From: Xanthomonas indica
GTDB lineage: Bacteria > Pseudomonadota > Gammaproteobacteria > Xanthomonadales > Xanthomonadaceae
Reading direction: 5' to 3'
DNA: 64,000 bases
Assembly (NCBI RefSeq): GCF_040529045.1
Contig: NZ_CP131914.1
Span: forward strand, 443,001-507,000
Shown: positions 17,218 to 29,457 of the stretch, one piece after another
Numbering within the stretch: position 1 is the first letter of the stretch
Layout of the letters: the number at the start of each line of letters is the position of its first letter
Position numbers and translations under genes: made by a program
The notes under the pieces: generated by a model
What the model was told of the DNA's origin: nothing
The model's input: the letters and a program-made list of their open reading frames with translations, nothing else
Database searches by the model: none

Positions 17218-18498
17218 TCAGCGTTCGACGATCGCCACCACACCCATGCCGCCGGCGGTGCAGATCGAGATCAGCGCGCGGCCGCCGCCGCGTTCGACCA
17301 GTTGCTTGGCGACGGTGGCGACGATGCGCGCGCCGGTCGCGGCGAACGGGTGACCGGTGGCCAGCGACGAGCCCAGCGGGTTGATCTTGGCCGGGTCGAT
17401 CTGCCCCAGCGGCGCGTCCAGGCCCAGCCGGGTGCGGCAGTAGTCTTCGCTCTCCCAGGCCCGCAGGGTGCACAGCACCTGCGCGGCAAAGGCCTCGTGG
17501 ATTTCGTAGATGTCGAAGTCCTGCAGGCGCAGGCCATGGCGCTTGAGCATCTCCGGCACCGCGATGGTCGGCGCCATCAGCAGGCCTTCGCCGTGCACGA
17601 AATCCACCGCCGACACCTGCGCATCGCGCAGGTAGGCCATCGGCACGTGGCCGTGCGCCTGCGCCCAGTCTTCGGAGGCGAGCAGCACCGCCGCGGCACC
17701 ATCGGTCAGCGGGGTCGAGTTGGCCGCGGTCAGGGTGCCGCGGCCGCTGACCTTGTCGAACGCCGGCTTCAGCGTGGCCAGTTTCTCCAGCGAGGTGTCG
17801 GCGCGCAGGATGTTGTCGCGCTCCACGCCGCGGAACGGCGCGATCAGGTCGGCGAAGAAGCCGCGCTCGTAGGCGGCGGCCAGCTTCTTGTGCGAGGACA
17901 CCGCCCAGGCGTCCTGCGAATCGCGCGAGATGTTCCACTGCTTGGCCATGTCTTCGCAGTGGTCGCCCATGCTCTTGCCGGTGCGCGGCTCGGCCACGCC
18001 GGGGAACTCGGGCTTGAGCTCGGCGAACTTGAAGCCGCGGGTCAGCGCGCGCAGCTTGTCGCCGGCGCTCTTGGCGCGGTTGGCCGCCAGCAGCCGGGCG
18101 CGCAGCTTCTTGCCGTAGACGATCGGCACCTCGGAGGTGGTGTCCGAGCCGCCGCCGATGCCCGACTCGATCTGCCCCAGCGCGATCTTGTTGGCCACGG
18201 TGATGATGCTGTCCAGGCTGGTGCCGCAGGCGCGCTGCAGGGTGATGCCCGGGGTCAGCGGCGACAGCCCGGAGGACAGCGCGGCCTCGCGGCCCAGGTT
18301 CCAGTCGCTGGAATGCTTGATCACCGCGCCCATGGCCACTTCGCCCAGCTGCTGCCCGTGCAGCCCGTAACGCTCGACCAGCGCGCCCAGCGTGCGCACC
18401 GACATGCCGAGGTTCCCGACATCCGCATACGCCGTGTTCTGCCGGCAAAACGGAATGCGGACGCCGCCGAGAATGGCGACGGGACGGGCTGCTGGCAT
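17218..18498 (-). CDS. Acetyl-CoA C-acyltransferase (thiolase, FadI-like)
   Basis: 426 residues from the ATG at 18498 (MPAARPVAILGGVRIPF). Thiolase signatures: nucleophile Cys in LQRACGTSLDSI, the YEIHEAFAAQ region with His, INPLGSSLATGHPFAATGAR, and the second catalytic cysteine in ISICTAGGMG. Length and insert pattern fit FadI-type long-chain beta-ketothiolases of beta-oxidation rather than the shorter PhaA type. A FadJ-like partner is not next to it. It is divergent from the gene at 18604. Confidence 0.93.
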   Translation of the reverse strand: MPAARPVAILGGVRIPFCRQNTAYADVGNLGMSVRTLGALVERYGLHGQQLGEVAMGAVIKHSSDWNLGREAALSSGLSPLTPGITLQRACGTSLDSIITVANKIALGQIESGIGGGSDTTSEVPIVYGKKLRARLLAANRAKSAGDKLRALTRGFKFAELKPEFPGVAEPRTGKSMGDHCEDMAKQWNISRDSQDAWAVSSHKKLAAAYERGFFADLIAPFRGVERDNILRADTSLEKLATLKPAFDKVSGRGTLTAANSTPLTDGAAAVLLASEDWAQAHGHVPMAYLRDAQVSAVDFVHGEGLLMAPTIAVPEMLKRHGLRLQDFDIYEIHEAFAAQVLCTLRAWESEDYCRTRLGLDAPLGQIDPAKINPLGSSLATGHPFAATGARIVATVAKQLVERGGGRALISICTAGGMGVVAIVER

Positions 18499-18603
18499 GG
18501 GATTACCTCGCGCGAGGGGAGTCGGGGACATGGCCTGCACGTTAGCGCAGGCATAATGAAGCGAGTGTAGCTATGCGCCCGCGACGGGCCAACCGCCAAT
18601 CCC

Positions 18604-19491
18604 ATGACCCAAGCCTTCGCCAACAGCCACGCCCGCGGGGTGATCGCCCTGGAACTGTCCTCCGGGCGCGAACCGACGCATCCGGCGCTGCCGCACACTC
18701 AGGCCGCCGAGCTGGCCGAGAAGGTCGGCCGCGACCTGGCGCAGCTGGTACCGGCGGTGCGCGAGCTGGAGCTGAGCCTGGCCGGCGCGCATTTCGACCC
18801 GGCCGAAGCGCTGCGCCCGGGCTGGCCGCTGCACCGGCGCCTGGAGGAACTCGCGGCCCGCGCGCCCGGCCGCAATGACGGCCCGCGGCTGCTGGCCTTC
18901 GGCACCGATGCGGACGGCAGCGTGCCGCTGCCGTTCCAGGCCGATAGCGGCCTGCGCGGCGGCGCGCTGCGGATCGTGCCGTTCCTGCTCAGCGGCCCCG
19001 ACGACACCGTGCAGGCGGTGGCTGCGGCGCTGGAAGAAGTGCTGCTGGCGCAGGGCATGGCCCAGGCCGACACCGCGCTGCTTGCGCAGCAGGGCTTCGG
19101 CGCGGAGATCGAACACGCCCGCTACCTGACCGGCAACGACCTGGCGGCGATGATGTCGATGCAGTACGACAACCAGGGCCTGGCACCGCTGTGGCCACTG
19201 ATCGAGACCGCGCTGCTGGCGCCGGACCAGGAGGAATGGCTGCAGACCCCGCCCGAGCCGCTGCTGCGCTATCGCGACGGCGAGGTGCGCATGGCCCTGT
19301 TCGATCCGGCCAGCTGGTGCGCCCACTACGCCTACGACCGCCAGGACTGCGAGCGCCTGCAGCGGGTCTACGAGCAGTACCTGGCCCGGCAGCGGCAACT
19401 GGCCGCGGTGCTGGAGGCCCATGGCCTGCCGGTGCTGTACGTGCATTGCGAGAGCGGGCAGGACGCCAAGCAGGCGTTGCTGGCGGCCTGA
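18604..19491 (+). CDS. Conserved protein of unknown function
   Basis: 295 residues, soluble, no signal peptide or membrane helix. The middle holds RIVPFLLSGPDDTVQAVAAALEE and the C-terminal half has DQEEWLQTPPEPLLRYRDGEVRMALFDPASWCAHYAYDRQDCERLQRVYEQYL condensed around Cys and Tyr. It looks like a real gene from its acidic, well-balanced composition and start, and is probably xanthomonad-specific, but I do not recognise the family. Confidence 0.75.
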   Translation: MTQAFANSHARGVIALELSSGREPTHPALPHTQAAELAEKVGRDLAQLVPAVRELELSLAGAHFDPAEALRPGWPLHRRLEELAARAPGRNDGPRLLAFGTDADGSVPLPFQADSGLRGGALRIVPFLLSGPDDTVQAVAAALEEVLLAQGMAQADTALLAQQGFGAEIEHARYLTGNDLAAMMSMQYDNQGLAPLWPLIETALLAPDQEEWLQTPPEPLLRYRDGEVRMALFDPASWCAHYAYDRQDCERLQRVYEQYLARQRQLAAVLEAHGLPVLYVHCESGQDAKQALLAA

Positions 19492-19703
19492 GCCGCGTCG
19501 GCACCTCCACTGGCTGGCCACCGCCCGACCGGAGCAAGCGCGCCAGCGATGGCCTCCGGGCGCACGCGCGTTGCAGAGAGAACGCGATGCCGGGTGACGC
19601 GGCAACAGTCGGCCGCAACGGCATGTCGCAGCATCCGCGGCGCTGCCCTGGCACCGCGGGGTTGCAGCAGTGCAGACGAACTTGATTTCCAGTGGGGACA
19701 TCC

Positions 19704-20270
19704 ATGCACACCGTGTTGACCGTGGAAGCGCTGTGCGCACGTCAGCAAGCCGGCGAACACCTCAAGTTCGTCCACTTCTGGGGGCATACGCCGAAACAGC
19801 CCGGCGCCATCGACCGCAGTTGCTTCAGCCAATGGTTCGAGGCGCCCTTCGTGCTCGATTCGGTGACTTACCCCACCGCCGAGCATTACATGATGGCCGG
19901 CAAGGCGCGGCTATTTGGCGATCACGCCGCCTGTGCCCGCATTCTGGCCGCAGCGCACCCGGGCGAGGTCAAGGCGATCGGGCGGGAGATCCAGGGTTTC
20001 GATGAATCTACCTGGCGCGACGCCCGCATGCAGTTGGTCATCGCGGGCAACCTGGGCAAGTTCGGCCAACACGCGGCGCTGAAAACCGTCCTGCTCGAGA
20101 CCGGCGACAGGGTGCTGGTCGAAGCCAGTCCGGTCGACCGGATCTGGGGCATCGGCCTGGCGGCGGACGACCCGCGCGCCGCCGATCCCACGACGTGGCA
20201 GGGCGAGAATCTGCTGGGCTTCGCCCTGATGCAGGTCCGTCGGCAACTGGCGGAATCACATCGTCGCTGA
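19704..20270 (+). CDS. NADAR/YbiA-like N-glycosidase family protein
   Basis: 188 residues from the ATG at 19704. NADAR-domain features: VHFWGH near the start, YPTAEHYMMAGKARLFGD, LVIAGNLGKF and SPVDRIWGIGL near the end. YbiA-like members hydrolyse early riboflavin-pathway intermediates or ADP-ribose-type glycosidic bonds; some are linked with NAD-based defence. The aromatic and Glu residues in FWGH and TAEHY, thought to form the active site, are present. It stands alone between unrelated genes, so its exact substrate is open. Confidence 0.88.
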   Translation: MHTVLTVEALCARQQAGEHLKFVHFWGHTPKQPGAIDRSCFSQWFEAPFVLDSVTYPTAEHYMMAGKARLFGDHAACARILAAAHPGEVKAIGREIQGFDESTWRDARMQLVIAGNLGKFGQHAALKTVLLETGDRVLVEASPVDRIWGIGLAADDPRAADPTTWQGENLLGFALMQVRRQLAESHRR

Positions 20271-20434
20271 CCCCGACGCACGCCGCCGCTCTGCGGCATC
20301 CAGCCGCGATCCGTCGCGACTGGAGCCGTTTGCCTGATATCCGCGCCGATCAGGCACGTCCACATTCAGGAAGCGGAAGACATGGCGGCGCCCGCAACGC
20401 GGACGCCGCCATGAGAACGTCATACAGCGGGCGC

Positions 20435-21061
20435 TTACTGCGCCGGCGCGGCCGCGGCGTCGCCCTTGATCACGCCGCACGCCAGACGGCCGCCGGCGTT
20501 GCCGGTGGGCTGGCTCTTGTAGTCGTCCGGGTCGGCGTGGACGATCACCGCGTGGTTGAGGATGTCGAAGCCGTCGCCCTTGCCGATGTTGACGTTGTTG
20601 GACACCGCCGCATCGATGGTCGCCTTGCCCTCGGCGTCGGCCTTGAGGTTGGGCATGTCGCCGCCGTGGTGCGGATCGCTGCCGACCTGGCCGTGCTCGG
20701 TCTTGGCCGGGTTGAAGTGGCCGCCGGCGCTGCTGCCGTCGGGCGCGCTGCAGTCGCCGAACTCATGGATATGGAAGCCGTGCTCGCTGTTGGGCTTGAG
20801 CCCGGTAATGGTGCCGGTGACGTGCACGGCGCCGTCGACGGTGGTGAACTTGACCTCGCCGGCCACTTCGTTGCCCTGGGTCGGGCTGAGCGAGGCGCTG
20901 GCGCTGCCGGTGGCATTGGCGGCGGCCGGTGGCGCGCTGGCCGCGGGAGCGGCGGCAGGTTCCGGGGTCGGCGCCGGCGTGGCCGCCGGTTCCTCGCGCT
21001 TGCAGGCGCTCAGCGCCAGGGTGGTGGCCAGGAACAGCAGACTGGGAAGGGTACGACGCAT
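20435..21061 (-). CDS. sodC: Lipoprotein Cu/Zn superoxide dismutase (SodC paralogue 1)
   Basis: 208 residues. Lipoprotein signal with lipobox LSAC, then an Ala/Pro-rich linker to about residue 50, then a complete SodC domain. The copper/zinc ligands are in FHIHEFGDC, AGGHFNP, HHGGDMPN and IVHADPDDY, and the catalytic arginine region GGRLACGVI is intact. It should dismutate superoxide in the periplasm, anchored in the outer membrane. It follows the second sodC gene on the same strand with a gap of about 78 bp. Confidence 0.95.
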   Translation of the reverse strand: MRRTLPSLLFLATTLALSACKREEPAATPAPTPEPAAAPAASAPPAAANATGSASASLSPTQGNEVAGEVKFTTVDGAVHVTGTITGLKPNSEHGFHIHEFGDCSAPDGSSAGGHFNPAKTEHGQVGSDPHHGGDMPNLKADAEGKATIDAAVSNNVNIGKGDGFDILNHAVIVHADPDDYKSQPTGNAGGRLACGVIKGDAAAAPAQ

Positions 21062-21139
21062 GGGGTTCTCCTTCGTTGCAGAGCCGCGGAATGCGGACGG
21101 ACCTCCCAGGCGGACCCGGGCGGAAGTAGCGATGCGGGG

Positions 21140-21721
21140 TCAGCGCAGCGGGCGGATCACGCCGCAGGCCACGCGCGCGCCGGCATTGCCGGCCGGTTGG
21201 CTGCGGTAGTCGTCCGGATCGGCATGCGCCACCAGCGCGCGGCCGACGATGTCGTTGGCCGCGCCGCCGCCGAGCACCACGCCGTGCAGCAGCACGTCGA
21301 TCTGCGCGGTGCCGTCGGCATTGGCGTTGAGGTTGTCCATGTCGCCGGCGTGGTGCGGGCCGTTGCCGGCGCGGCCGTGCGGGGCACCGAGCGGATTGAA
21401 GTGGCCGCCGGCGCTGCTGGCGTCGGCCGCGCTGCAGTCGCCGCGCTCATGTACATGGAAGGCGAAGCTGCGGTTGGGCTGCAGGCCGCCGAGCGTGCCG
21501 GTGATGCGCACGCCGCCGGGCGCGGCGACCAGCGACAGCTTGCCGCTGACCAGGCTGCCGGAGGCCGGTGCCAATACGGCCTGCGCCTGCCGCACGGTGC
21601 CGGCGCTCGGCAACGGCGGGGCCTTGGGCGGCGGCGGCGGCGCCTTGGGCGGCGCGCTGCTGCACGCGGCCAGCATCAACAAGGCGCTCGCGGCGAGGGG
21701 CAATCCATAACGCATCGACAT
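21140..21721 (-). CDS. sodC: Lipoprotein Cu/Zn superoxide dismutase (SodC paralogue 2)
   Basis: 193 residues with lipobox LAAC and a Pro-rich linker (APPKAPPPPPKAPPLP). Metal ligands are all present: FHVHERGDC, AGGHFNP, HHAGDMDN and VAHADPDDY, with the Arg in GARVACGVI. It is clearly a paralogue of the gene just downstream, with more divergent barrel strands, so the duplication is not recent. Both genes probably share one transcript. Confidence 0.95.
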   Translation of the reverse strand: MSMRYGLPLAASALLMLAACSSAPPKAPPPPPKAPPLPSAGTVRQAQAVLAPASGSLVSGKLSLVAAPGGVRITGTLGGLQPNRSFAFHVHERGDCSAADASSAGGHFNPLGAPHGRAGNGPHHAGDMDNLNANADGTAQIDVLLHGVVLGGGAANDIVGRALVAHADPDDYRSQPAGNAGARVACGVIRPLR

Positions 21722-21800
21722 CGACTCCTGTGGCAGGGCGAAACTAGAGGGGCAGCCGTGCAGACCTCATGAAGGCGCACGGCGCGCAGTCTAACCGGCC

Positions 21801-21905
21801 GGGATTCGGGAGTCGGGATTGGGGATTGGGGATTGGGGATTCGGGATTCGGGATTCGGGATTCGGGAGTCGGGAGTCGGGAGTCGGGAGTCGGGAGTCGG
21901 GAGTC
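21801..21905 (+). repeat. 15-copy GGGATTS/GGGAGTC heptamer repeat
   Basis: Fifteen consecutive 7-mers with no indels: two mixed units, three GGGATTG, four GGGATTC and six GGGAGTC. Shorter copies follow at 21936-21956 (three units) and, inverted, at 22067-22094 (four units). The spacing of GGG runs by 4 nt makes this strand a candidate G-quadruplex former. It lies between the converging promoters of sodC and the 3' end of ntrC. Confidence 0.95.
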
Positions 21906-22066
21906 GGGATGACCAGCCTGCGGCTGTCGAGAGCCGGGATTCGGGAGTCGGGATTCGCAAGAGCCTGGTGCTATTCGGTTCGGCGCAGTGGCCTTTGGCG
22001 CCATGCCGCAGCGCGTCTCCCATGCAGCGGGCGACACCCGCCCGCCCAAGGGGACCTCGCCGTTGC

Positions 22067-22094
22067 GAATCCCCAATCCCCAATCCCCAATCCC
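22067..22094 (-). repeat. Inverted four-copy heptamer repeat near the ntrC 3' end
   Basis: Four units reading GAATCCC or CAATCCC on the plus strand, the reverse complement of the GGGATTS heptamer. It starts 6 bp beyond the ntrC stop on the downstream side and can pair with the array at 21801-21905 across a spacer of about 160 nt. Confidence 0.85.
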
Positions 22095-22099
22095 GCGCT

Positions 22100-23530
<1,431 letters not shown>

Positions 23531-23540
23531 CGCAGTGCTC

Positions 23541-24578
23541 CTAATCGGTGTCCGCTGCGCGCTGCGGCAGCAGCAGGGTGAACACGGTGTGGCCGGGGCG
23601 GGAGCGGTAGGTCAGCGAGCCGGCATGCTCGCGCGCCACCTGCTGGGCCAGCGCCAGGCCCAGGCCGCTGCCCTCGGCGCGGCCGCTGACCAGCGGCAGG
23701 AACAGGTGCTCGGCCAGTTCCTCGGGCACGCCACGGCCGTCGTCGACGATCTCCAGGCGCAGGCCGCGCGCATGCACGCGGTCGCCGATGCGCTGGCCGT
23801 GCTCGACGCGGGTGCGCAGGGTCACCTGCGCGGCGCCGGCCTGGATCGCGTTGCGCACCAGGTTCCACACCGCCTGGGTGAGGCGGTCGGCATCGCCGAG
23901 GAATTCGGGGATGCTGGGGTCGTAGTCGCGCTGCAGGCGCACCGACCAGCCGCCTTCGTTCTCGGCCAGGCGCAGCACCCGCTCCAGCACCGCGTGGATG
24001 TTGAGCATGGCGTGCGGGCGCGCCGGCGCCGGCGACAGCAACTGGTCGAGCAAGCTGTTGAGGCGCTCGATCTCCGCGCCGATCAGTTCGATCAGTTCGC
24101 GCTCGTCCTCGTCGCGGTGCTGGGCGCGGCGCGCCAGCAGCTGGGCCGCGCCCTTGAGCCCGGCCAGCGGATTGCGCAACTCATGGGCCAGGCCCTTCAG
24201 CGCCGCGCTGAGCGCGTTCGGCAGGGCCTGCGCCGGGTCCAGCGTGGGGAATTCGTCGACCGGATGCGCTTCCAGCAGCCAGCCGCCGTCGTCCAGCCGC
24301 GACAGCCAGCCCTCGGCGAAGCGCGGGGGCTCGCCGGGCACGGCCAGGGCCATGCGGTGCAGGCGCAGCACGTCGCGCTCGTCGTTGCGCAGGAACCGCG
24401 CCAGCGCATCGCCCTGCACTTCCAGCGAGGCCAGCGGCTGGTCGAGCAGGCGCCGCACGCTGACCCCGAGCCAGCGCGCGAAGGCGGGGTTGGCGCCACG
24501 CAGGCGGCCGTCGGCATCGGCCCAGACCACCGGGGTACCGAGTGCGGAAAGTGGGGGCGGCGTGGTGTTCATGGCCAT
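23541..24578 (-). CDS. ntrB: Nitrogen-regulation sensor kinase NtrB (GlnL)
   Basis: 345 residues from the ATG at 24578 (an ATG two codons on is equally usable). An N-terminal PAS-like sensing domain (about 10-115) is followed by the H-box AHELRNPLAG with His132, and the ATPase N- and G-boxes (NLVRNAIQAGA, IVDDGRGVPEEL, GSGLGLALAQQVAREHAG). There are no transmembrane helices, as expected of cytosolic NtrB, whose kinase/phosphatase balance is set by P-II protein. The longer frame upstream has no support. An NtrC-type box abuts the start codon. Confidence 0.95.
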   Translation of the reverse strand: MAMNTTPPPLSALGTPVVWADADGRLRGANPAFARWLGVSVRRLLDQPLASLEVQGDALARFLRNDERDVLRLHRMALAVPGEPPRFAEGWLSRLDDGGWLLEAHPVDEFPTLDPAQALPNALSAALKGLAHELRNPLAGLKGAAQLLARRAQHRDEDERELIELIGAEIERLNSLLDQLLSPAPARPHAMLNIHAVLERVLRLAENEGGWSVRLQRDYDPSIPEFLGDADRLTQAVWNLVRNAIQAGAAQVTLRTRVEHGQRIGDRVHARGLRLEIVDDGRGVPEELAEHLFLPLVSGRAEGSGLGLALAQQVAREHAGSLTYRSRPGHTVFTLLLPQRAADTD

Positions 24579-24595
24579 TGCACCAATGTAGTGCA
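24579..24595 (-). promoter_or_regulatory. NtrC-binding box at the ntrB start
   Basis: On the minus strand TGCACTACATTGGTGCA, with the dyad TGCAC/GTGCA of the NtrC consensus and 17 bp long. It closely resembles the known E. coli glnA site AGCACTATATTGGTGCA. It directly abuts the first ntrB ATG, so bound NtrC would more likely repress than activate ntrBC. Confidence 0.75.
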
Positions 24596-24906
24596 AAGCC
24601 AGGCAGGCGACACGGGCATGCGGCGCATGGCGCGGCCCCTGCCCTTGCGGGCGGCGCGGCGGGCGGCCGCCTGCGGACCGGTGGGCACTGCTCCCCGGCC
24701 TTGCATCACGACGCAGCCAGGACTCTTGCGGAAAGCCGGGGGTGTGGCGAGGCGAATGGCCACGCGGAATACCTCGATCTTTTGAGAATGGCCGGCGCTT
24801 CCCCCCAGGAAGCGCCGGCGAAGGCCGCGGTCGCGAGGGCCGGCCACCAGCACCGGCCACACGCGCTGCGACAAGGCCCGCGACCGCCGCCGCGGGCCGG
24901 CGAACC
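24596..24906. other. Intergenic region between ntrB and amt
   Basis: No gene was recognised. It holds a GC-rich hairpin at 24791-24819 (stem GCCGGCGCTTCC, 5-nt loop), 88 bp beyond the amt stop. It lacks a U-run on the minus strand, so it is only a possible amt terminator. No -24/-12 promoter for ntrB was found. Confidence 0.4.
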
Positions 24907-26346
24907 TCAGGACTCGTAGGCGGATTCACCATGCGAGGTGATGTCCAGACCCTCGCGCTCGGCGTCTTCCGGCACGCGCAGGCCGACCACCAGCTTGGCG
25001 ATCAGGAAGCCGACCACCGAGACCACGCCGATCCAGCCGACGGTGATCAGCACGCCTTCGGCCTGCACCAGCACCTGGTGGCCCATGGTCACGCCCTCGG
25101 CGTAGCCCATGCCGCCCAGCGCCTTGTCGGTGAACACGCCGGTGAGGATCGCACCGACGATGCCGCCGACGCCGTGCACGCCGAACACGTCGAGGGTGTC
25201 GTCGGCATTGAGCAGCTTCTTCAGCCCGGTCACGCCCCACACGCAGATCACGCCGGCGGCCACGCCGATCGCGATGGCGCCGAACGGCCCCACGGTACCG
25301 GCAGCCGGGGTGATGCCGACCAGGCCGGCGACCATGCCCGAGGCCACGCCCAGCGCCGAGGACTTGCCCTTGACCACCTTCTCGGTCAGCGACCAGGCCA
25401 GCACCGCCGCGGCGGTGGCCAGCAGGGTGTTGAGGAAGGCCAGCGCCGCGGTGGCATTGGCTTCCAGCGCCGAGCCGGCGTTGAAGCCGAACCAGCCCAC
25501 CCACAGCAGCGAGGCGCCGACGAAGGTCAGGGTCACGTTGTGCGGCTTCAGCGCGGTGTGGCCGAAGCCCAGGCGCTTGCCGACGAAGTAGGAACCGACC
25601 AGGCCGGCCACGCCGGCGTTGATGTGGACCACGGTGCCGCCGGCGAAGTCCAGCGCGCCCTTGCCGAACAGGAAGCCCGGGGCCGACCACACCATGTGCG
25701 CCAGCGGCAGGTAGCCGAAGGTGAACCAGATGACCACGAACAGCAGCACCGCGGCGAACTTCACCCGCTCGGCGAAGGCGCCGACGATCAGCGCGCCGGT
25801 GATGCCGGCGAAGGTCAGCTGGAAGGCGACGAACACGTACTCCGGCAGCTTGAAGCCCTTGGAGAAGGTGTCGGCCAGCGTGGTGGTGTCGACCCCGGCC
25901 AGCAGCGCCTTGTGCAGCGTGCCGATGAACGGGCCGCCGTCGGCGAAGGCCAGGCTGTAGCCGTACACCACCCACAGCACCGCGATCAGCGAGAACACCA
26001 CGCCGACCTGGATCAGCACCGACAGCACGTTCTTGGCGCGCACCATGCCGCCGTAGAACAGTGCCAGGCCGGGCACCACCATCAGCAGCACCAGCAGCGT
26101 GGAGGTGAGCATCCAGGCGACGTCGCCCTTGTCCACCACCGGCGCGGGCGTGGCCGCGGCCGGCGCGGCCGCCGGTGCGGGCGGCGGCGTCAGTTGTTCG
26201 GTGACCACGTCCGGCGTCGGCGCCGGGGTGACCTCGGCCTGGGCGAAGGCATTGCCGGGCACGCCGACCGCCATCGCGCTGACCAGCATCAGCATGCATA
26301 CCGCGTAGAACCGGGCCTTCCACCCGGCGAACAGACCTGTCTTCAT
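24907..26346 (-). CDS. amt: Ammonium transporter (AmtB family)
   Basis: 479 residues from the ATG at 26346 (MKTGLFAG). A cleavable signal peptide ending NAFAQ and a Pro/Ala-rich spacer precede eleven predicted membrane helices. Family signatures: VPGLALFYGGMVRAKN, AFQLTFAGITGALIVGAFAER, GGTVVHINAGVAGLVG and LDVFGVHGVGGIVGA, the last carrying a pore histidine. It conducts ammonia into the cell and is normally blocked by the P-II protein GlnK. glnK ends about 20 bp upstream, the conserved glnK-amtB operon. Confidence 0.96.
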   Translation of the reverse strand: MKTGLFAGWKARFYAVCMLMLVSAMAVGVPGNAFAQAEVTPAPTPDVVTEQLTPPPAPAAAPAAATPAPVVDKGDVAWMLTSTLLVLLMVVPGLALFYGGMVRAKNVLSVLIQVGVVFSLIAVLWVVYGYSLAFADGGPFIGTLHKALLAGVDTTTLADTFSKGFKLPEYVFVAFQLTFAGITGALIVGAFAERVKFAAVLLFVVIWFTFGYLPLAHMVWSAPGFLFGKGALDFAGGTVVHINAGVAGLVGSYFVGKRLGFGHTALKPHNVTLTFVGASLLWVGWFGFNAGSALEANATAALAFLNTLLATAAAVLAWSLTEKVVKGKSSALGVASGMVAGLVGITPAAGTVGPFGAIAIGVAAGVICVWGVTGLKKLLNADDTLDVFGVHGVGGIVGAILTGVFTDKALGGMGYAEGVTMGHQVLVQAEGVLITVGWIGVVSVVGFLIAKLVVGLRVPEDAEREGLDITSHGESAYES

Positions 26347-26365
26347 GAAGGGCTCCAAGGTGGGG

Positions 26366-28439
<2,074 letters not shown>

Positions 28440-28479
28440 TCGATGCAACCTCGGGTTGTGAAGGGCGTGGGCGAGTATC

Positions 28480-28496
28480 AGCAATCGCCATGCCAA
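28480..28496 (-). promoter_or_regulatory. Sigma-54 promoter of glnA
   Basis: The minus strand reads TTGGCATGGCGATTGCT, with -24 GG and -12 GC separated by 10 bp and a near-perfect TTGGCAC-N5-TTGCW match. It would give a short leader of about 30 nt before the glnA ATG at 28439. Confidence 0.85.
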
Positions 28497-28547
28497 GCGT
28501 GTGGCACTCACAAGCCCTTGATTCTGCTGAAGCGTGCACGCGAACGA

Positions 28548-28604
28548 TGCAAATGCACTGCACTTAAGTGGTGCATTTGCAGATGAACGCACCAAATTTG
28601 TGCG
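28548..28604 (-). promoter_or_regulatory. Two NtrC-binding boxes upstream of glnA
   Basis: TGCACTTAAGTGGTGCA (28559-28575) and CGCACCAAATTTGTGCG (28588-28604), each a 17-bp dyad of NtrC type, centres 29 bp apart (about three helical turns). The first sits inside a longer palindrome with arms TGCAAATGCA at 28548-28557 and TGCATTTGCA at 28572-28581. They lie about 60-110 bp upstream of the glnA -24 element, the usual enhancer position. Confidence 0.85.
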
Positions 28605-28665
28605 CAAGGCGGATGCTCTATCCTTGCCCAGCTTCCCCCTCCCCCAAAACGCGACCCTCTCCTCC

Positions 28666-29457
28666 ATGAGCGATCTGTTGTCGGCCCTGCTGCTGGGCAT
28701 CATCGAAGGCCTGACCGAATTCCTGCCCATCTCCAGCACCGGGCACCTGTTGATCGCCGAGCGCTGGCTCGGCCACCGTTCGGACTTCTTCAACATCGTG
28801 ATCCAGGCTGGCGCGATCCTGGCCACCACCCTGGTGTTCCGGCAGCGCCTGTGGGACCTGGCCACCGGCCTGGGCGACCGCGCCAACCGCGACTATGCGT
28901 TCAAGCTGGGCGCCGCCTTCCTGGTGACCGCGGTGGTCGGCCTGGTGGTGCGCAAGGCCGGCTGGCAGTTGCCCGACAGCGTGCAGCCGGTGGCCTGGGC
29001 GCTGGTGATCGGCGGCGTGTGGATGCTGGTGGCCGAGTACTTCGCCGCGCGCCTGCCCGAACGCGAGACGGTGACCTGGACGGTGGCCATCGCGGTAGGC
29101 CTGGCGCAGGTCGTGGCGGGCGTGTTCCCCGGCACCTCGCGGTCGGCGGCGACGATTTTCCTGGCGATGCTGCTGGGCCTGAGCAAGCGCTCGGCCGCGG
29201 CCGAGTTCGCCTTCCTGGTCGGCATCCCGACCATGTTCGCGGCCAGCGCCTACTCGTTCCTGGAGCTGTACAAGGACGGCGGCCTGGGCAGCGAGAACTG
29301 GGGCGACGTGGCGCTGGCCTTCGTCGCCTCGATGGTCACCGGCTTCGTGGTGGTGAAGTGGCTGCTGGGCTACATCAAGTCGCACCGTTTCACCGCCTTC
29401 GCGGTGTACCGCATCGTGCTGGGCGCGGCGCTGCTGCTGTGGCTGCCGGCGGCGTGA
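28666..29457 (+). CDS. uppP: Undecaprenyl-diphosphatase UppP (BacA)
   Basis: 263 residues from the ATG at 28666. Multi-pass inner-membrane protein with both BacA signatures: [17 protein letters not shown] near the N-terminus and [10 protein letters not shown] near residue 158, which carry the catalytic Glu and Arg. It recycles undecaprenyl diphosphate to the monophosphate carrier for cell-wall and polysaccharide synthesis and confers bacitracin tolerance. It is divergent from glnA. Confidence 0.96.
   Translation: MSDLLSALLLGIIEGLTEFLPISSTGHLLIAERWLGHRSDFFNIVIQAGAILATTLVFRQRLWDLATGLGDRANRDYAFKLGAAFLVTAVVGLVVRKAGWQLPDSVQPVAWALVIGGVWMLVAEYFAARLPERETVTWTVAIAVGLAQVVAGVFPGTSRSAATIFLAMLLGLSKRSAAAEFAFLVGIPTMFAASAYSFLELYKDGGLGSENWGDVALAFVASMVTGFVVVKWLLGYIKSHRFTAFAVYRIVLGAALLLWLPAA

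Noticed and set aside
21801-22094. Heptamer array as a possible CRISPR
   Set aside because: The unit is 7 bp with no unique spacers.
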